Of a stretch of 38,169 nucleotides of DNA, positions 8,241 through 16,336 are shown piece by piece. The DNA comes from Sphingobacteriia bacterium (lineage in GTDB: Bacteria; Bacteroidota; Bacteroidia; Chitinophagales; Chitinophagaceae): assembly GCA_947460365.1 (NCBI GenBank), contig CANHJH010000006.1:1-38169 (forward strand). Direction: 5' to 3'. Both the position numbers and the translations under genes were made by a program. The notes under the pieces are model-generated. The model saw nothing but the letters and a program-made list of their open reading frames with translations. It searched no databases and was not told the DNA's origin. Within the stretch, counting starts at the first letter, position 1. Each line of letters starts with the position of its first letter.

Positions 8241-10280
8241 TTACTGCATGCTTTGTAACTCTTTTTGTAACCTAAACATTTCATCTCTTAACCTGGCAGC
8301 TTCTATAAAATCAAGGTCTTTGGCGGCTTTCTCCATTAACTTCTTGATTTTTTGAATGGCTTTTTCCATTTGTGGAATGGTAGCGTACGACTCCTGCTCA
8401 TCTGCCGCTTTAGTAACAACCAGTTGTTCGTCTTGTTGCAGCGCATACGGATTAGACGGATCGTATCCTTTAATATCTAATACCGATGTTTGTGCAAATA
8501 CTTGCTCCTTACTTTTAGAAACCGTGGTAGGCACTATATTGTGTTGAATATTGTATGCGATCTGTTTTTCTCTTCTGCGATTGGTTTCGTCGATGGTGCG
8601 CTGCATGCTCATGGTCATTTTATCGGCATAAAAAATTACCGTTCCATTTACATTACGTGCCGCCCTGCCGGCTGTTTGTGTTAGCGATCGCTCATTCCGT
8701 AAAAAGCCTTCTTTATCGGCATCTAAAATAGCCACCAACGATACTTCGGGTAAATCTAATCCCTCCCTTAATAAGTTTACGCCTACCAATACATCTATTA
8801 CGCCCAAACGCAGGTCGCGCAAAATTTCTACGCGCTCTAACGTATCTACATCACTGTGTATGTATTTAGATTTAATATTGATGCGGCCCAAATATTTGTC
8901 CATCTCCTCGGCCATGCGTTTGGTTAAGGTTGTCACCAAAACTCGGTCACCACGTTTCACGCGGTCATCAATTGCATCTAACAAATCGTCAATCTGGTTA
9001 ACGCTGGGTCTTATTTCTATTGGAGGATCTAACAAACCTGTTGGACGAACCACCTGCTCTACTACTACGCCACCGGTTTGTTCTAACTCATACTCTCCGG
9101 GGGTGGCGCTTACAAAAATGGTTTGGCCGATTATACTTTCAAATTCATGAAAGTTCAATGGACGGTTATCGATGGCGCTGGGTAACCTGAATCCATATTC
9201 TACCAATACCAGTTTTCTGCTTCTATCGCCGCCATACATACCGGCAATCTGCGGTATGGTTTGATGGCTCTCATCTATCACACATAAAAAATCTTTCGGG
9301 AAATAATCAAGCAAACAAAATGGACGAGTGCCGGGTTTTCTTCTATCAAAAAATCTTGAATAATTTTCTATACCGCTGCAATAGCCTAATTCGCGAATCA
9401 TTTCTAAATCGTATTCAACACGTTCTTTAATTCTTGCAGCTTCCTCTCTTTTACCGATCGATTTAAAGTATTCTACTTGCGCCATCATTTCATCTTGTAT
9501 CTCATGCATTACTTCAACAATCATGTCTTTCGGCGCTAAATATAAATTGGCCGGAAAAATAGCTGCGGTATCCATCACGCCAATGCGCTTACTGGTTTCG
9601 GTTTCAATGCTTTCAATTTCTTCTATTTCATCACCAAAGAACGTAATGCGGTAACTAAAATCAACATAGGGTAAATTAATATCGATGGTGTCGCCTTTCA
9701 CACGAAATGTACCTCTGGTAAAATCGCCCTGCGACCGATTGTATAAAGCGTTTACCAACGAATGCAAAAAAGCTTGTCGGGCAATGACTTGTCCCTTTTC
9801 AATTCTAATGATTCCATTAGCATATTCGGTAGGGTTGCCCATACCATAAATACAACTTACGCTGGCCACTACAATAATATCTCTTCTTCCACTAAGAAGT
9901 TGGGACGTGGCTTGTAAACGAAGCTTATCTAGTTCTTCATTGATGCTTAAATCTTTTTCGATGTACACATTACTCACCGGCATGTAGGCTTCGGGTTGGT
10001 AATAATCGTAGTAACTTACAAAATAGCCTACTGCATTTTCCGGAAAAAACTGTTTAAATTCTCCGTACAATTGCGCCACCAAGGTTTTGTTATGGGTAAG
10101 AACCAACGTGGGTCGTTGTACATTTTGAATGAGGTTGGCAATGGTAAATGTTTTACCACTACCCGTTACGCCTAATAAGGTTTGAAATTGTTCTCCCTCA
10201 TTCAATCCATCGGTTAATTGTTGAATAGCGCTGGGCTGATCGCCGGCAGGAGTATATGCAGAATGGAGCTTAAAAGGCAT
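8241..10280 (-). CDS. uvrB: Excinuclease ABC subunit B
   Basis: The 679-aa product is a full-length UvrB. Visible features: Walker A GVTGSGKT (37-44); the beta-hairpin region YYDYYQPEAYMP near residue 95 used for damage verification; the DESH helicase box (VIDESHQTIPQ); helicase motifs SATPGEYE and the QTAGRAARN segment; and a C-terminal UvrB/UvrC-interacting coiled coil (MEKAIQKI.. to the end). It works in the cytosol with UvrA and UvrC in nucleotide excision repair. The start codon follows TAATTTGCAAT directly, so the mRNA may be leaderless or nearly so. No uvrA or uvrC is in the window. Confidence 0.97.
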   Translation of the reverse strand: MPFKLHSAYTPAGDQPSAIQQLTDGLNEGEQFQTLLGVTGSGKTFTIANLIQNVQRPTLVLTHNKTLVAQLYGEFKQFFPENAVGYFVSYYDYYQPEAYMPVSNVYIEKDLSINEELDKLRLQATSQLLSGRRDIIVVASVSCIYGMGNPTEYANGIIRIEKGQVIARQAFLHSLVNALYNRSQGDFTRGTFRVKGDTIDINLPYVDFSYRITFFGDEIEEIESIETETSKRIGVMDTAAIFPANLYLAPKDMIVEVMHEIQDEMMAQVEYFKSIGKREEAARIKERVEYDLEMIRELGYCSGIENYSRFFDRRKPGTRPFCLLDYFPKDFLCVIDESHQTIPQIAGMYGGDRSRKLVLVEYGFRLPSAIDNRPLNFHEFESIIGQTIFVSATPGEYELEQTGGVVVEQVVRPTGLLDPPIEIRPSVNQIDDLLDAIDDRVKRGDRVLVTTLTKRMAEEMDKYLGRINIKSKYIHSDVDTLERVEILRDLRLGVIDVLVGVNLLREGLDLPEVSLVAILDADKEGFLRNERSLTQTAGRAARNVNGTVIFYADKMTMSMQRTIDETNRRREKQIAYNIQHNIVPTTVSKSKEQVFAQTSVLDIKGYDPSNPYALQQDEQLVVTKAADEQESYATIPQMEKAIQKIKKLMEKAAKDLDFIEAARLRDEMFRLQKELQSMQ

Positions 10281-10319
10281 ATTGCAAATTACTGAAAAAG
10301 AGGGAGAAGTCTTTGCTTA

Positions 10320-10622
10320 TCACCTAGCGATCCTTTCATATATCAGCTTTTTGTCTTTGTTGATAAATGGTAGAATATATGTAGAAATAGCATTACTAGA
10401 AACAAGGTCAATTTTTTTGTGTAGCTGATCTTCAAGATCAAGCTTCATATTTACAAAACCAAGACCAATATGTTTTGTGTAATCCAGTTCAACAAGTATA
10501 TCAATATCACTATTTTTATTTCCTTCCTCTCTTGCAAACGAACCAAATAAAAAAGCTCTCACTACGGGTTTTCCCTGAAAGTAATCATGAATTATTTTGA
10601 TTTCTTGATTAGAAAGTTTCAT
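10320..10622 (-). CDS. MntA-like minimal nucleotidyltransferase
   Basis: A 100-aa protein of the pol-beta-type nucleotidyltransferase superfamily, with GSFAREEG starting at residue 27 followed by SDIDILVE, giving the catalytic GS...DxD pattern (D39, D41). Proteins of this size are usually the antitoxin half (MntA) of HepT/MntA toxin-antitoxin pairs, where they AMPylate the HEPN toxin HepT. No HepT-like ORF with an Rx4-6H motif is present on either side: upstream are 193 bp of AT-rich sequence and an unrelated gene, downstream is uvrB. It is therefore an orphan here, possibly a remnant or a member with another role. Confidence 0.82.
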   Translation of the reverse strand: MKLSNQEIKIIHDYFQGKPVVRAFLFGSFAREEGNKNSDIDILVELDYTKHIGLGFVNMKLDLEDQLHKKIDLVSSNAISTYILPFINKDKKLIYERIAR

Positions 10623-10815
10623 ATAATAAAGTTAGGGGTTTATTTTATAATATTAAATATTTGAAACTCACTAATCATTATATAATGTTTACGTGTTTTA
10701 TGTGAAAGTTTATTTTACTTATAATCGCTAAAAATGAAAACGCCAATTAGTTTCGATGCTATTCTTTCTATGTATTACATTCAGATTTTTCACGTGCTTT
10801 TGTTGTTAGATTTTT

Positions 10816-11247
10816 CTAATATGAATGGTGTGCATTAAATTGCTCAACCACTAATTGTACAGCATAATTTTCATTGATTGTTTGCATTTCGATACATTCT
10901 ATTATTAAATGTATGTAGTGGTCTGATACTGTTTTTAAATCATCTATTATTATTTGGTTGTTGATTGTTTTATTGATTTCAAATACGGGTTGTGTTTGAT
11001 TAGGGTCTATAAAAAGATGTATGGGGAAAGTTTTTTCAAGCAACGCAGGCGAATTAATTACATTGTTTTTACTTGCCTTACATAATAATTTTCCCCTCAA
11101 CTGAATCATTGCACTTAGTTGCGTCCAATGGGTTTTATTTGTATCTTCTTGTACCAATGATATGGTTGATATGTGCACAAAGCTATCCGGTGCATGTAAT
11201 TGAAAGATGATTGAGGGAGTAGTTGGGGTTAGTGTAAGGGTTTGCAT
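10816..11247 (-). CDS. Hypothetical protein, 143 aa
   Basis: A complete ORF whose product I do not recognise. It has no signal peptide, membrane segment or cysteine-rich motif. The sequence alternates hydrophobic and polar residues (for example FQLHAPDSFVHIST and HLIIECIEM), as in a beta-rich soluble domain, perhaps a single sandwich. It starts 70 bp from the REP repeat island and is preceded on its own strand by the island, so it may have been displaced by it. The reading frame is well used and free of frameshifts, which favours a real gene, possibly lineage-specific. Confidence 0.6.
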   Translation of the reverse strand: MQTLTLTPTTPSIIFQLHAPDSFVHISTISLVQEDTNKTHWTQLSAMIQLRGKLLCKASKNNVINSPALLEKTFPIHLFIDPNQTQPVFEINKTINNQIIIDDLKTVSDHYIHLIIECIEMQTINENYAVQLVVEQFNAHHSY

Positions 11248-11317
11248 AGAGTTGTTTTAATTAATTGATGGCGTTGTGTTGTTTGTTTTATTATTGGTTA
11301 TACCTGATTGGCCAACA

Positions 11318-11419
11318 TCATTTCACCCCTACGGGGCTTGGGTTTTGGGGTCAATTATTCATTCTATTATGATGTTGCCCCGCTGGGGCTTGTTCATTTG
11401 CCTTCCACAATTGCTATCT
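11318..11419. repeat. REP island, left copy of module A (102 bp)
   Basis: This stretch is a direct repeat of 12141-12241 with scattered substitutions. It contains hairpin a (CCCC-TAC-GGGG, 11326-11336) and hairpin b (GCCCC-GCT-GGGGC, 11377-11389), followed by the shared text TTTGCCTTCCACAATTGC. It is part of the gene-free region 11248-11659. Confidence 0.8.
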
Positions 11420-11470
11420 GTTCTGCCATCAACTCGTAACGCTGTTAAATCAATTGATTGATTTGGTTTT

Positions 11471-11612
11471 CTATTATGATGTTGCCCGCTGGGGCTTGTT
11501 CATTTGCCTTTCACTTTTGCAATCTCATACTTCGTCAATTCATACAACAGATAAACCATTTGGATAATTTATCTTTCGAAAACGAAATGCAGCTCCGGAG
11601 GAGCGATATCAT
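11471..11612. repeat. REP island, left copy of module B (142 bp)
   Basis: A direct repeat of 12186-12327 and exactly the same length. It carries a one-base-shorter hairpin b (11484-11495), the shared CATACTTCGTCAATTCATAC text and ends with hairpin c, GCTCC-GGA-GGAGC (11592-11604), followed by GATATCAT. Confidence 0.8.
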
Positions 11613-11642
11613 AATAGCAGGTTTGAATCATAGATTTATTAA

Positions 11643-11663
11643 GCTCCGGAGGAGCGATATCAT
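11643..11663. repeat. REP hairpin c, extra copy overlapping the transposase stop
   Basis: A second perfect GCTCC-GGA-GGAGC hairpin (11643-11655) with the same GATATCAT tail. The TGA stop of the neighbouring minus-strand transposase (11660-11662) lies inside this tail. Confidence 0.8.
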
Positions 11664-12121
11664 CCAACCCATTCAAAAAGATATTTTTCATCGTATTCAA
11701 CATTAAATTTTTGTAATAAATCAAGATATTCCTCTTTAAATGTTTTCTTTTGATGATGTTGCTCCTGATTATTTATGTAGGCCATTACGTTATCTAATTG
11801 TGATTGTGCGTAAGAAAATGCACCAAACCCTTCCTGCCATTGAAATTTTTCTTTTATTAATCCTTTTTCATTTATCCATTTTGATGTATTTGCTTTGATA
11901 TCTCTCACTAATTCAGAAATAGCTATGTTTGGACTTATGCTTACAAGTATATGTATATGGTCCGGCATACCTCCAATGGCATATACTTTTTGTTTTTTTC
12001 CATTTACAATTCCACAGATGTATTTATGCAATTCGTCCTGCCATTTGTTTTGGATTAGGTTTTGTCGCCCTTTTACAGAAAACACAATATGTAAATATAT
12101 TTGGGTATATGTATTTGCCAT
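11660..12121 (-). mobile_element. IS200/IS605-type (REP-associated, RAYT-like) transposase gene
   Basis: A 153-aa single-domain Y1 transposase. It has the HUH motif as HIH (H55-I-H57, in GMPDHIHIL) and the catalytic tyrosine Y115 in MAYINNQEQHH. The FQWQEGFGAFSY segment is typical of this family in Bacteroidota. There is no TnpB partner. The gene is flanked on both sides by hairpin repeats in direct order, its stop codon lies within one repeat copy and its start is 19 bp from the next. This is the layout of a RAYT gene with its REP sequences rather than of a mobile IS200. The proposed activity is single-strand nicking and joining at REP hairpins. All visible catalytic residues are intact, so it may be active. 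Confidence 0.85.
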
Positions 12122-12140
12122 TTTGTATTGATTTTAATAT

Positions 12141-12327
12141 TCATTTCACCTCTACGGGGTTTGGGTTTTATGTTTTTTATTCATTCTATTATGATGTTGC
12201 CCCGCTGGGGCTTTTTTATTTGCCTTCCACAATTGCTATCTCATACTTCGTCAATTGATACAACAGATAAGCCATTTGGGCTGTTTATTTTTCAAAGCGA
12301 CCTGCAGCTCAGGAGGAGCGATATCAT
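12141..12327. repeat. REP island, right composite copy (modules A+B, 187 bp)
   Basis: Here modules A and B are fused through a shared hairpin b. It contains a degenerate hairpin a (12149-12159), a perfect hairpin b (12199-12211) and a hairpin c with one stem mismatch (12307-12319), then GATATCATCCAAC, which runs into the stop codon of the cyclophilin gene. It is in direct orientation relative to the left copies, so the transposase is sandwiched between direct repeats. Confidence 0.8.
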
Positions 12328-12331
12328 CCAA

Positions 12332-12922
12332 CTATTTCCTTTTTATCGAAAATATCATCACCGGTGGTTCAAAATATTGGTTTCGCTCTCTTTGCTCATA
12401 AATTTTCCGAACAATTTGCAAGCCTTTTGTTACTTGTGCAAAGGCGGCAAAACCTTGTTTGTCTGTAATGTTTTCTCCCCCATAATCAAAGCCCGGCTCT
12501 CTATCTAAACATATAAAAAACTCTGTACCTGCTGTTCCAGGTTCTGCCCTTGCCATCGATACTATTCCAACATCATGCTTTAGTCCGGTTTGTTTTGTAC
12601 TCTCATGCGGTATGCCTTTTACCCGCTGTGCCAATTCGTTATTGCTCTTCCAAATACCACCTTGTATTAAGAAAGATTTGGGGGCGTTAGAGGGTTGATT
12701 GTCGTTGTGCAATACCCGATAAAAATTTGCGCGCTCATACCAACCAGAATCTACATAACTTAAAAAAGCTGTGGCTGTTTTGGGCGCTTTATCTACAAAT
12801 AACTCTAAAGTAATATCGCCAAATTGTGTTTCTATAATTACTTGCGGGTTGCCCGTTGGCTTTTGTTCTTTACAAGCTAATAGCAGCATTATAATTGTAG
12901 AGGCGAATGCTATTTTTTTCAT
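12332..12922 (-). CDS. Cyclophilin-type peptidyl-prolyl isomerase, lipoprotein
   Basis: A 196-aa protein with a lipoprotein signal (MKKIAFASTI then LLAC, lipidation at C17) and one cyclophilin domain (residues ~25-194). Recognisable parts are VIIETQFGDITLELF, FYRV, SFLIQGG, GIVSMARAEPGTAGTEFFI and FAQVTKGLQIV. The arrangement matches bacterial PpiA/PpiB-like isomerases, which catalyse cis-trans proline isomerisation; the lipid anchor places this one in the periplasm on a membrane. It is the last gene of a closely spaced minus-strand cluster (16 bp after the phytase-like gene), and its stop codon abuts the REP island. Confidence 0.93.
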   Translation of the reverse strand: MKKIAFASTIIMLLLACKEQKPTGNPQVIIETQFGDITLELFVDKAPKTATAFLSYVDSGWYERANFYRVLHNDNQPSNAPKSFLIQGGIWKSNNELAQRVKGIPHESTKQTGLKHDVGIVSMARAEPGTAGTEFFICLDREPGFDYGGENITDKQGFAAFAQVTKGLQIVRKIYEQRERNQYFEPPVMIFSIKRK

Positions 12923-12938
12923 CTGACCGAATTACTGA

Positions 12939-14075
12939 TTATGGAATTATTTCAAACAGAAAAAATTGTGAACGCTGGTAAGCTGCAAAATTATTGTCGG
13001 CTACAAATAGCAATGTTTGGTGACCGTTGGGTAAAACAGGACCAAAAGTTACGCCTTCAATATTGTCGGTAAACACGCCCAAATCATCCATGTTTAACAA
13101 CAACTGTTTTTTTACTGGCGTAATTTGATTGTTATGTATAAGCGATGGGTTATTAATGATATTGGTAGCTCCTTTTACATTTATTGTAAATACTTTAATC
13201 GTACAGGCTAATCTGCCGGTAGAAAAAGATCGTTCTATTATCAGTAACTGACCGTTTCCCAAATCTAACATATCGGGTATGCCATTTACTTTAAATGCGC
13301 CCGGTATTATGGGGGCATACGCTACCGGATCTAATTCATACGCATATTGCGCGGTGTTTTTCTTTGTTGCTACATCAAATTTATACAGTCTTACAAAAGC
13401 TTTGTTGAGGGTTAAATCTGCTTTAGGCCCATCTTCATACAATGGCTCTTCTACATTAACATACAAGGTTTGGTAGTTATCTGAAAAGGTCATGCCCTCC
13501 AATACCCCATTTTGTCGAGGCCCATTTTCGCTTGCATGCATGTACAAATTTTGCGGTAAGGTAAACGTATCTACCCATGTTCCGTTGGGTTGAATAATGG
13601 TAATAGCCGGATTATTTAACAACGTGTCTTTTGCATTTACAATTCGATCTCCTTCACTACTCCATACCATTTGATGGGTAGTGGGATTATATCGCAAAGC
13701 TTCCGGATCGGGTGTTCTTTTAAGGTCTTGTTTACTACCCGGATATACTTGTGCAAATTCATCTTTCAAAAAATGCACCCCGGTAAATAGTACCGTATCT
13801 ATTTTTTGTTGATGGATTTTTATACTGGCCGTGTAATATCTTGACGGATTAATGGCAGAGCGATCATCACAAATCATATAATAGCAATCATTCACTGCAT
13901 CATACTCTATTCCCGATAATCCGCCCACAGTAGTGCTGTCATACAAAAAATTATGGGGTATTTCATAAACATCCAACAACCTGATTTTTTGAATGTTGGT
14001 TGTTTTGTTTGTTTGTGCGTTTACGTTGATGGTTGCCATTAACGATATCGCTACCATCAAATATTTTATGCGCAT
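12939..14075 (-). CDS. Secreted esterase-like / phytase-like beta-propeller protein
   Basis: A 378-aa protein with a signal peptide (residues 1-20, ending NVNA|Q). The mature part belongs to the phytase-like domain family (PF13449 type): GGLSGIEYDA near the start, PDPEALRYNP, an EGMTFS repeat and NIEGVTFGP near the C-terminus, all typical of this propeller. The biochemical role of the family is poorly established; esterase or phosphatase activity on organic phosphates has been proposed. The start codon lies 12 bp beyond the stop of the upstream M28 peptidase gene on the same strand, so they are almost certainly co-transcribed. An ATCAACC motif sits 4 bp before the ATG. Confidence 0.85.
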   Translation of the reverse strand: MRIKYLMVAISLMATINVNAQTNKTTNIQKIRLLDVYEIPHNFLYDSTTVGGLSGIEYDAVNDCYYMICDDRSAINPSRYYTASIKIHQQKIDTVLFTGVHFLKDEFAQVYPGSKQDLKRTPDPEALRYNPTTHQMVWSSEGDRIVNAKDTLLNNPAITIIQPNGTWVDTFTLPQNLYMHASENGPRQNGVLEGMTFSDNYQTLYVNVEEPLYEDGPKADLTLNKAFVRLYKFDVATKKNTAQYAYELDPVAYAPIIPGAFKVNGIPDMLDLGNGQLLIIERSFSTGRLACTIKVFTINVKGATNIINNPSLIHNNQITPVKKQLLLNMDDLGVFTDNIEGVTFGPVLPNGHQTLLFVADNNFAAYQRSQFFLFEIIP

Positions 14076-14087
14076 ATATGGTTGATC

Positions 14088-16310
14088 CTATTTATTTATT
14101 GTATTGAAATAGTTGGCTAATTTTTGAATTGCTCCTGCTGCCACATTGATCTGTTCCTGTGCTTCTTTCCAATCTCTTTGCTCAATGGCTTCTCTTATAC
14201 CCGGCATAGTTTTTACGCCATAGCCCGTATAAAATCCGGGTGCATATAACGTGTGCTTGTACCAGCTTCGTCTTGGTAAGCCTGCTGTGGTTAACAATTG
14301 TTGTTCTGCCTGATACAATGCTGCATTTATTTCTGCTGATTTTTGTTCGTTTTCTTGTACTTTATTTTTTTTGACATTTAGTTGTTGAGCTGAAACTTCT
14401 AATTGTTTTAATGCATTTTGCAATACAGAAAAATCTAGAAATGGCACTGCCGTTGGCACTTCTTTTATCTGTACATTATAAATGGGATTGCCCGCTAACT
14501 GCACTGCTTTAAATGTAGCTGCTTCTTGATCTACCAGTGTTTCTTCTCTTAGTTGATCGGTAATCGTCATCAACTCTTTGATGTATCCGTTTACCGTTTT
14601 GTGTAAAGCGGTAAAATCAAATGGCAACAATGCTGCATCTGCCATTCTCAATACTACCCTGCCGGTAGTTTTTGCTAACGTTACGCCATATTCAAAACCG
14701 GGATCTTTAAATTTACTGTAATGATCGTATGAATCATAGATAGAGTGATACTCTCCGCCTGCATCTTCTCCACTATATCCTATGTTTAATGACGGCACGC
14801 CCAAATGTTGAATAAAAGAAGAGAAGTCCGAACCGGAGCCCAATGCACCCATTTCGAATTGTGTTTTATTTAATGCCTCTTTTTTAGCGGCGGTTCCTTT
14901 TGCTTCTATGATTTGTTTGGCCTTAACTCTATCAAAAACCGTAACCGATTTTTGCGGATCTTTTACCTCTTTACTTATTTCTGTAATCATTTGCTCTAAT
15001 GCGTGTGACCCCTCTACATCTAAAAATCCTTTTGCATTTCCATCTGTATTAATATATACTACTGCTTTCTTTTTTAATTCATCTCCATGATCTTCTGCCC
15101 ACTCGGTTGATCCCAATAATCCCGGCTCTTCTCCATCCCAGGCACAATACACCAATGTTCTTTTGGGCTTCCATCCTGCTTTTACCAATGCGCCGATGGC
15201 CTGTGCTTCTTCTAACTCTGCTGCCATGCCGCTAATTGGATCATTGGCTCCGTTCACCCATGCATCATGGTGGTTTCCACGTACAATCCACTGATCAGGA
15301 AACTCGCTTCCCTTTATGGTGGCAATTACGTTTTGGGCTGGGGTTAATTTCCAATCGAACGATAATTTTAAATGCACTTTAGTAGATGCCGTACCACCTA
15401 TATGATAAGTAATTGGTAATGAGCCACTCCACTCTACCGGAGCAACTGTACCACCCAATGATGCTAATAATGGTTTTGCATCGTGATAACTAATGGGAAG
15501 TACTGGAATTTTTAATAAGTTAGGTGCCTCTAATCTGTTTAATCGTTTGGCTGATTCTGTTGCGCCCACATTTGGTGTTAATGGATCACCCGGATAAATT
15601 ACCATATCCATAATCGATCCGCGTTGTACACCAAATTCATTTTTAAATGGCCCCTTTGGATACACATCGCCCTGTGTATATCCATCGTCTTGTGGATCAG
15701 AATAAATGATACAACCTATTGCGCCATGCTCCTGTGCAACTTTCGGTTTTATCCCTCTCCAACTTCTACCATACTTTGCAATTACAATCTTTCCTTTTAC
15801 ACTCACCCCCATTTTATCTAACATTAAATAATCATCGGGTAAGCCATAGTTTACAAATACCAGCTCTCCGGTTACATCTCCATCGGCACTCCAGGCATTA
15901 TAGGTGGGTAATTGACCGGCTTGTGCAGATGTACCGTCTTCTTTTAACGCGGGTTCGCTTAATAACGCTTTGTATTGCGTTGGTTGAATCATTTCTAACA
16001 CCCTTGTCTGTGGCGAGGGAAACAATACCTGATACGTTTCTATTTTAACATCCCATCCCCACTGTTTAAACTTATTGTATATGCTTTGTACCACTTCGTT
16101 TCCACCTTTTGAGCCCAAGTGATGCGGCATTGCAGATAATTCTTTTACCGTTTGATCTATTCTTTTGGTACTCAACTGCGCATCATACTGCTGTTCTAAT
16201 TGCTGCTGTTTTGCCGTTGTTTTTTCTGTAAATCCACTTATTTTATTTGCGTTTTGCGCCATTCCAATCATACTTACGGATAATGATACTGCTAATAATG
16301 CCTGCTTCAT
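14088..16310 (-). CDS. Secreted M28 metallopeptidase (glutamate-carboxypeptidase-II-like)
   Basis: The 740-aa product has a signal peptide (1-18), a PA domain inserted at about residues 140-300, and an M28 catalytic domain. Its two-zinc site is recognisable: H347 (GNHHDAW), D357 (GANDPISG), catalytic E394 with ligand E395 (DGEE), D423 (NTDGN) and a late His in EYHSIYDSYDHY. A C-terminal helical domain (~590-740) corresponds to the transferrin-receptor-like dimerisation domain. This architecture is that of PSMA/folate hydrolase-type carboxypeptidases. It probably trims peptides in the periplasm. It is co-transcribed with its neighbours: 26 bp after the amidase, 12 bp before the phytase-like gene. 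ATCAACC lies 3 bp before its start. Confidence 0.93.
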   Translation of the reverse strand: MKQALLAVSLSVSMIGMAQNANKISGFTEKTTAKQQQLEQQYDAQLSTKRIDQTVKELSAMPHHLGSKGGNEVVQSIYNKFKQWGWDVKIETYQVLFPSPQTRVLEMIQPTQYKALLSEPALKEDGTSAQAGQLPTYNAWSADGDVTGELVFVNYGLPDDYLMLDKMGVSVKGKIVIAKYGRSWRGIKPKVAQEHGAIGCIIYSDPQDDGYTQGDVYPKGPFKNEFGVQRGSIMDMVIYPGDPLTPNVGATESAKRLNRLEAPNLLKIPVLPISYHDAKPLLASLGGTVAPVEWSGSLPITYHIGGTASTKVHLKLSFDWKLTPAQNVIATIKGSEFPDQWIVRGNHHDAWVNGANDPISGMAAELEEAQAIGALVKAGWKPKRTLVYCAWDGEEPGLLGSTEWAEDHGDELKKKAVVYINTDGNAKGFLDVEGSHALEQMITEISKEVKDPQKSVTVFDRVKAKQIIEAKGTAAKKEALNKTQFEMGALGSGSDFSSFIQHLGVPSLNIGYSGEDAGGEYHSIYDSYDHYSKFKDPGFEYGVTLAKTTGRVVLRMADAALLPFDFTALHKTVNGYIKELMTITDQLREETLVDQEAATFKAVQLAGNPIYNVQIKEVPTAVPFLDFSVLQNALKQLEVSAQQLNVKKNKVQENEQKSAEINAALYQAEQQLLTTAGLPRRSWYKHTLYAPGFYTGYGVKTMPGIREAIEQRDWKEAQEQINVAAGAIQKLANYFNTINK

Positions 16311-16336
16311 ATAGGTTGATTTTATTTAGTGGTGGA

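Noticed and set aside
10785-10800. A TTTCACGTG half-site resembling parS.
   Set aside because: Only about 10 of 16 positions match and the right half has no symmetry.
11318-12327. CRISPR array, because of repeated hairpins at the REP island.
   Set aside because: Repeats are few, unevenly spaced and of three types, there are no uniform spacers and no cas genes.
11895-12508. Several plus-strand ORFs over the transposase and the REP island.
   Set aside because: They are antisense to the transposase and cyclophilin genes or made of repeat sequence, with no recognisable protein character.
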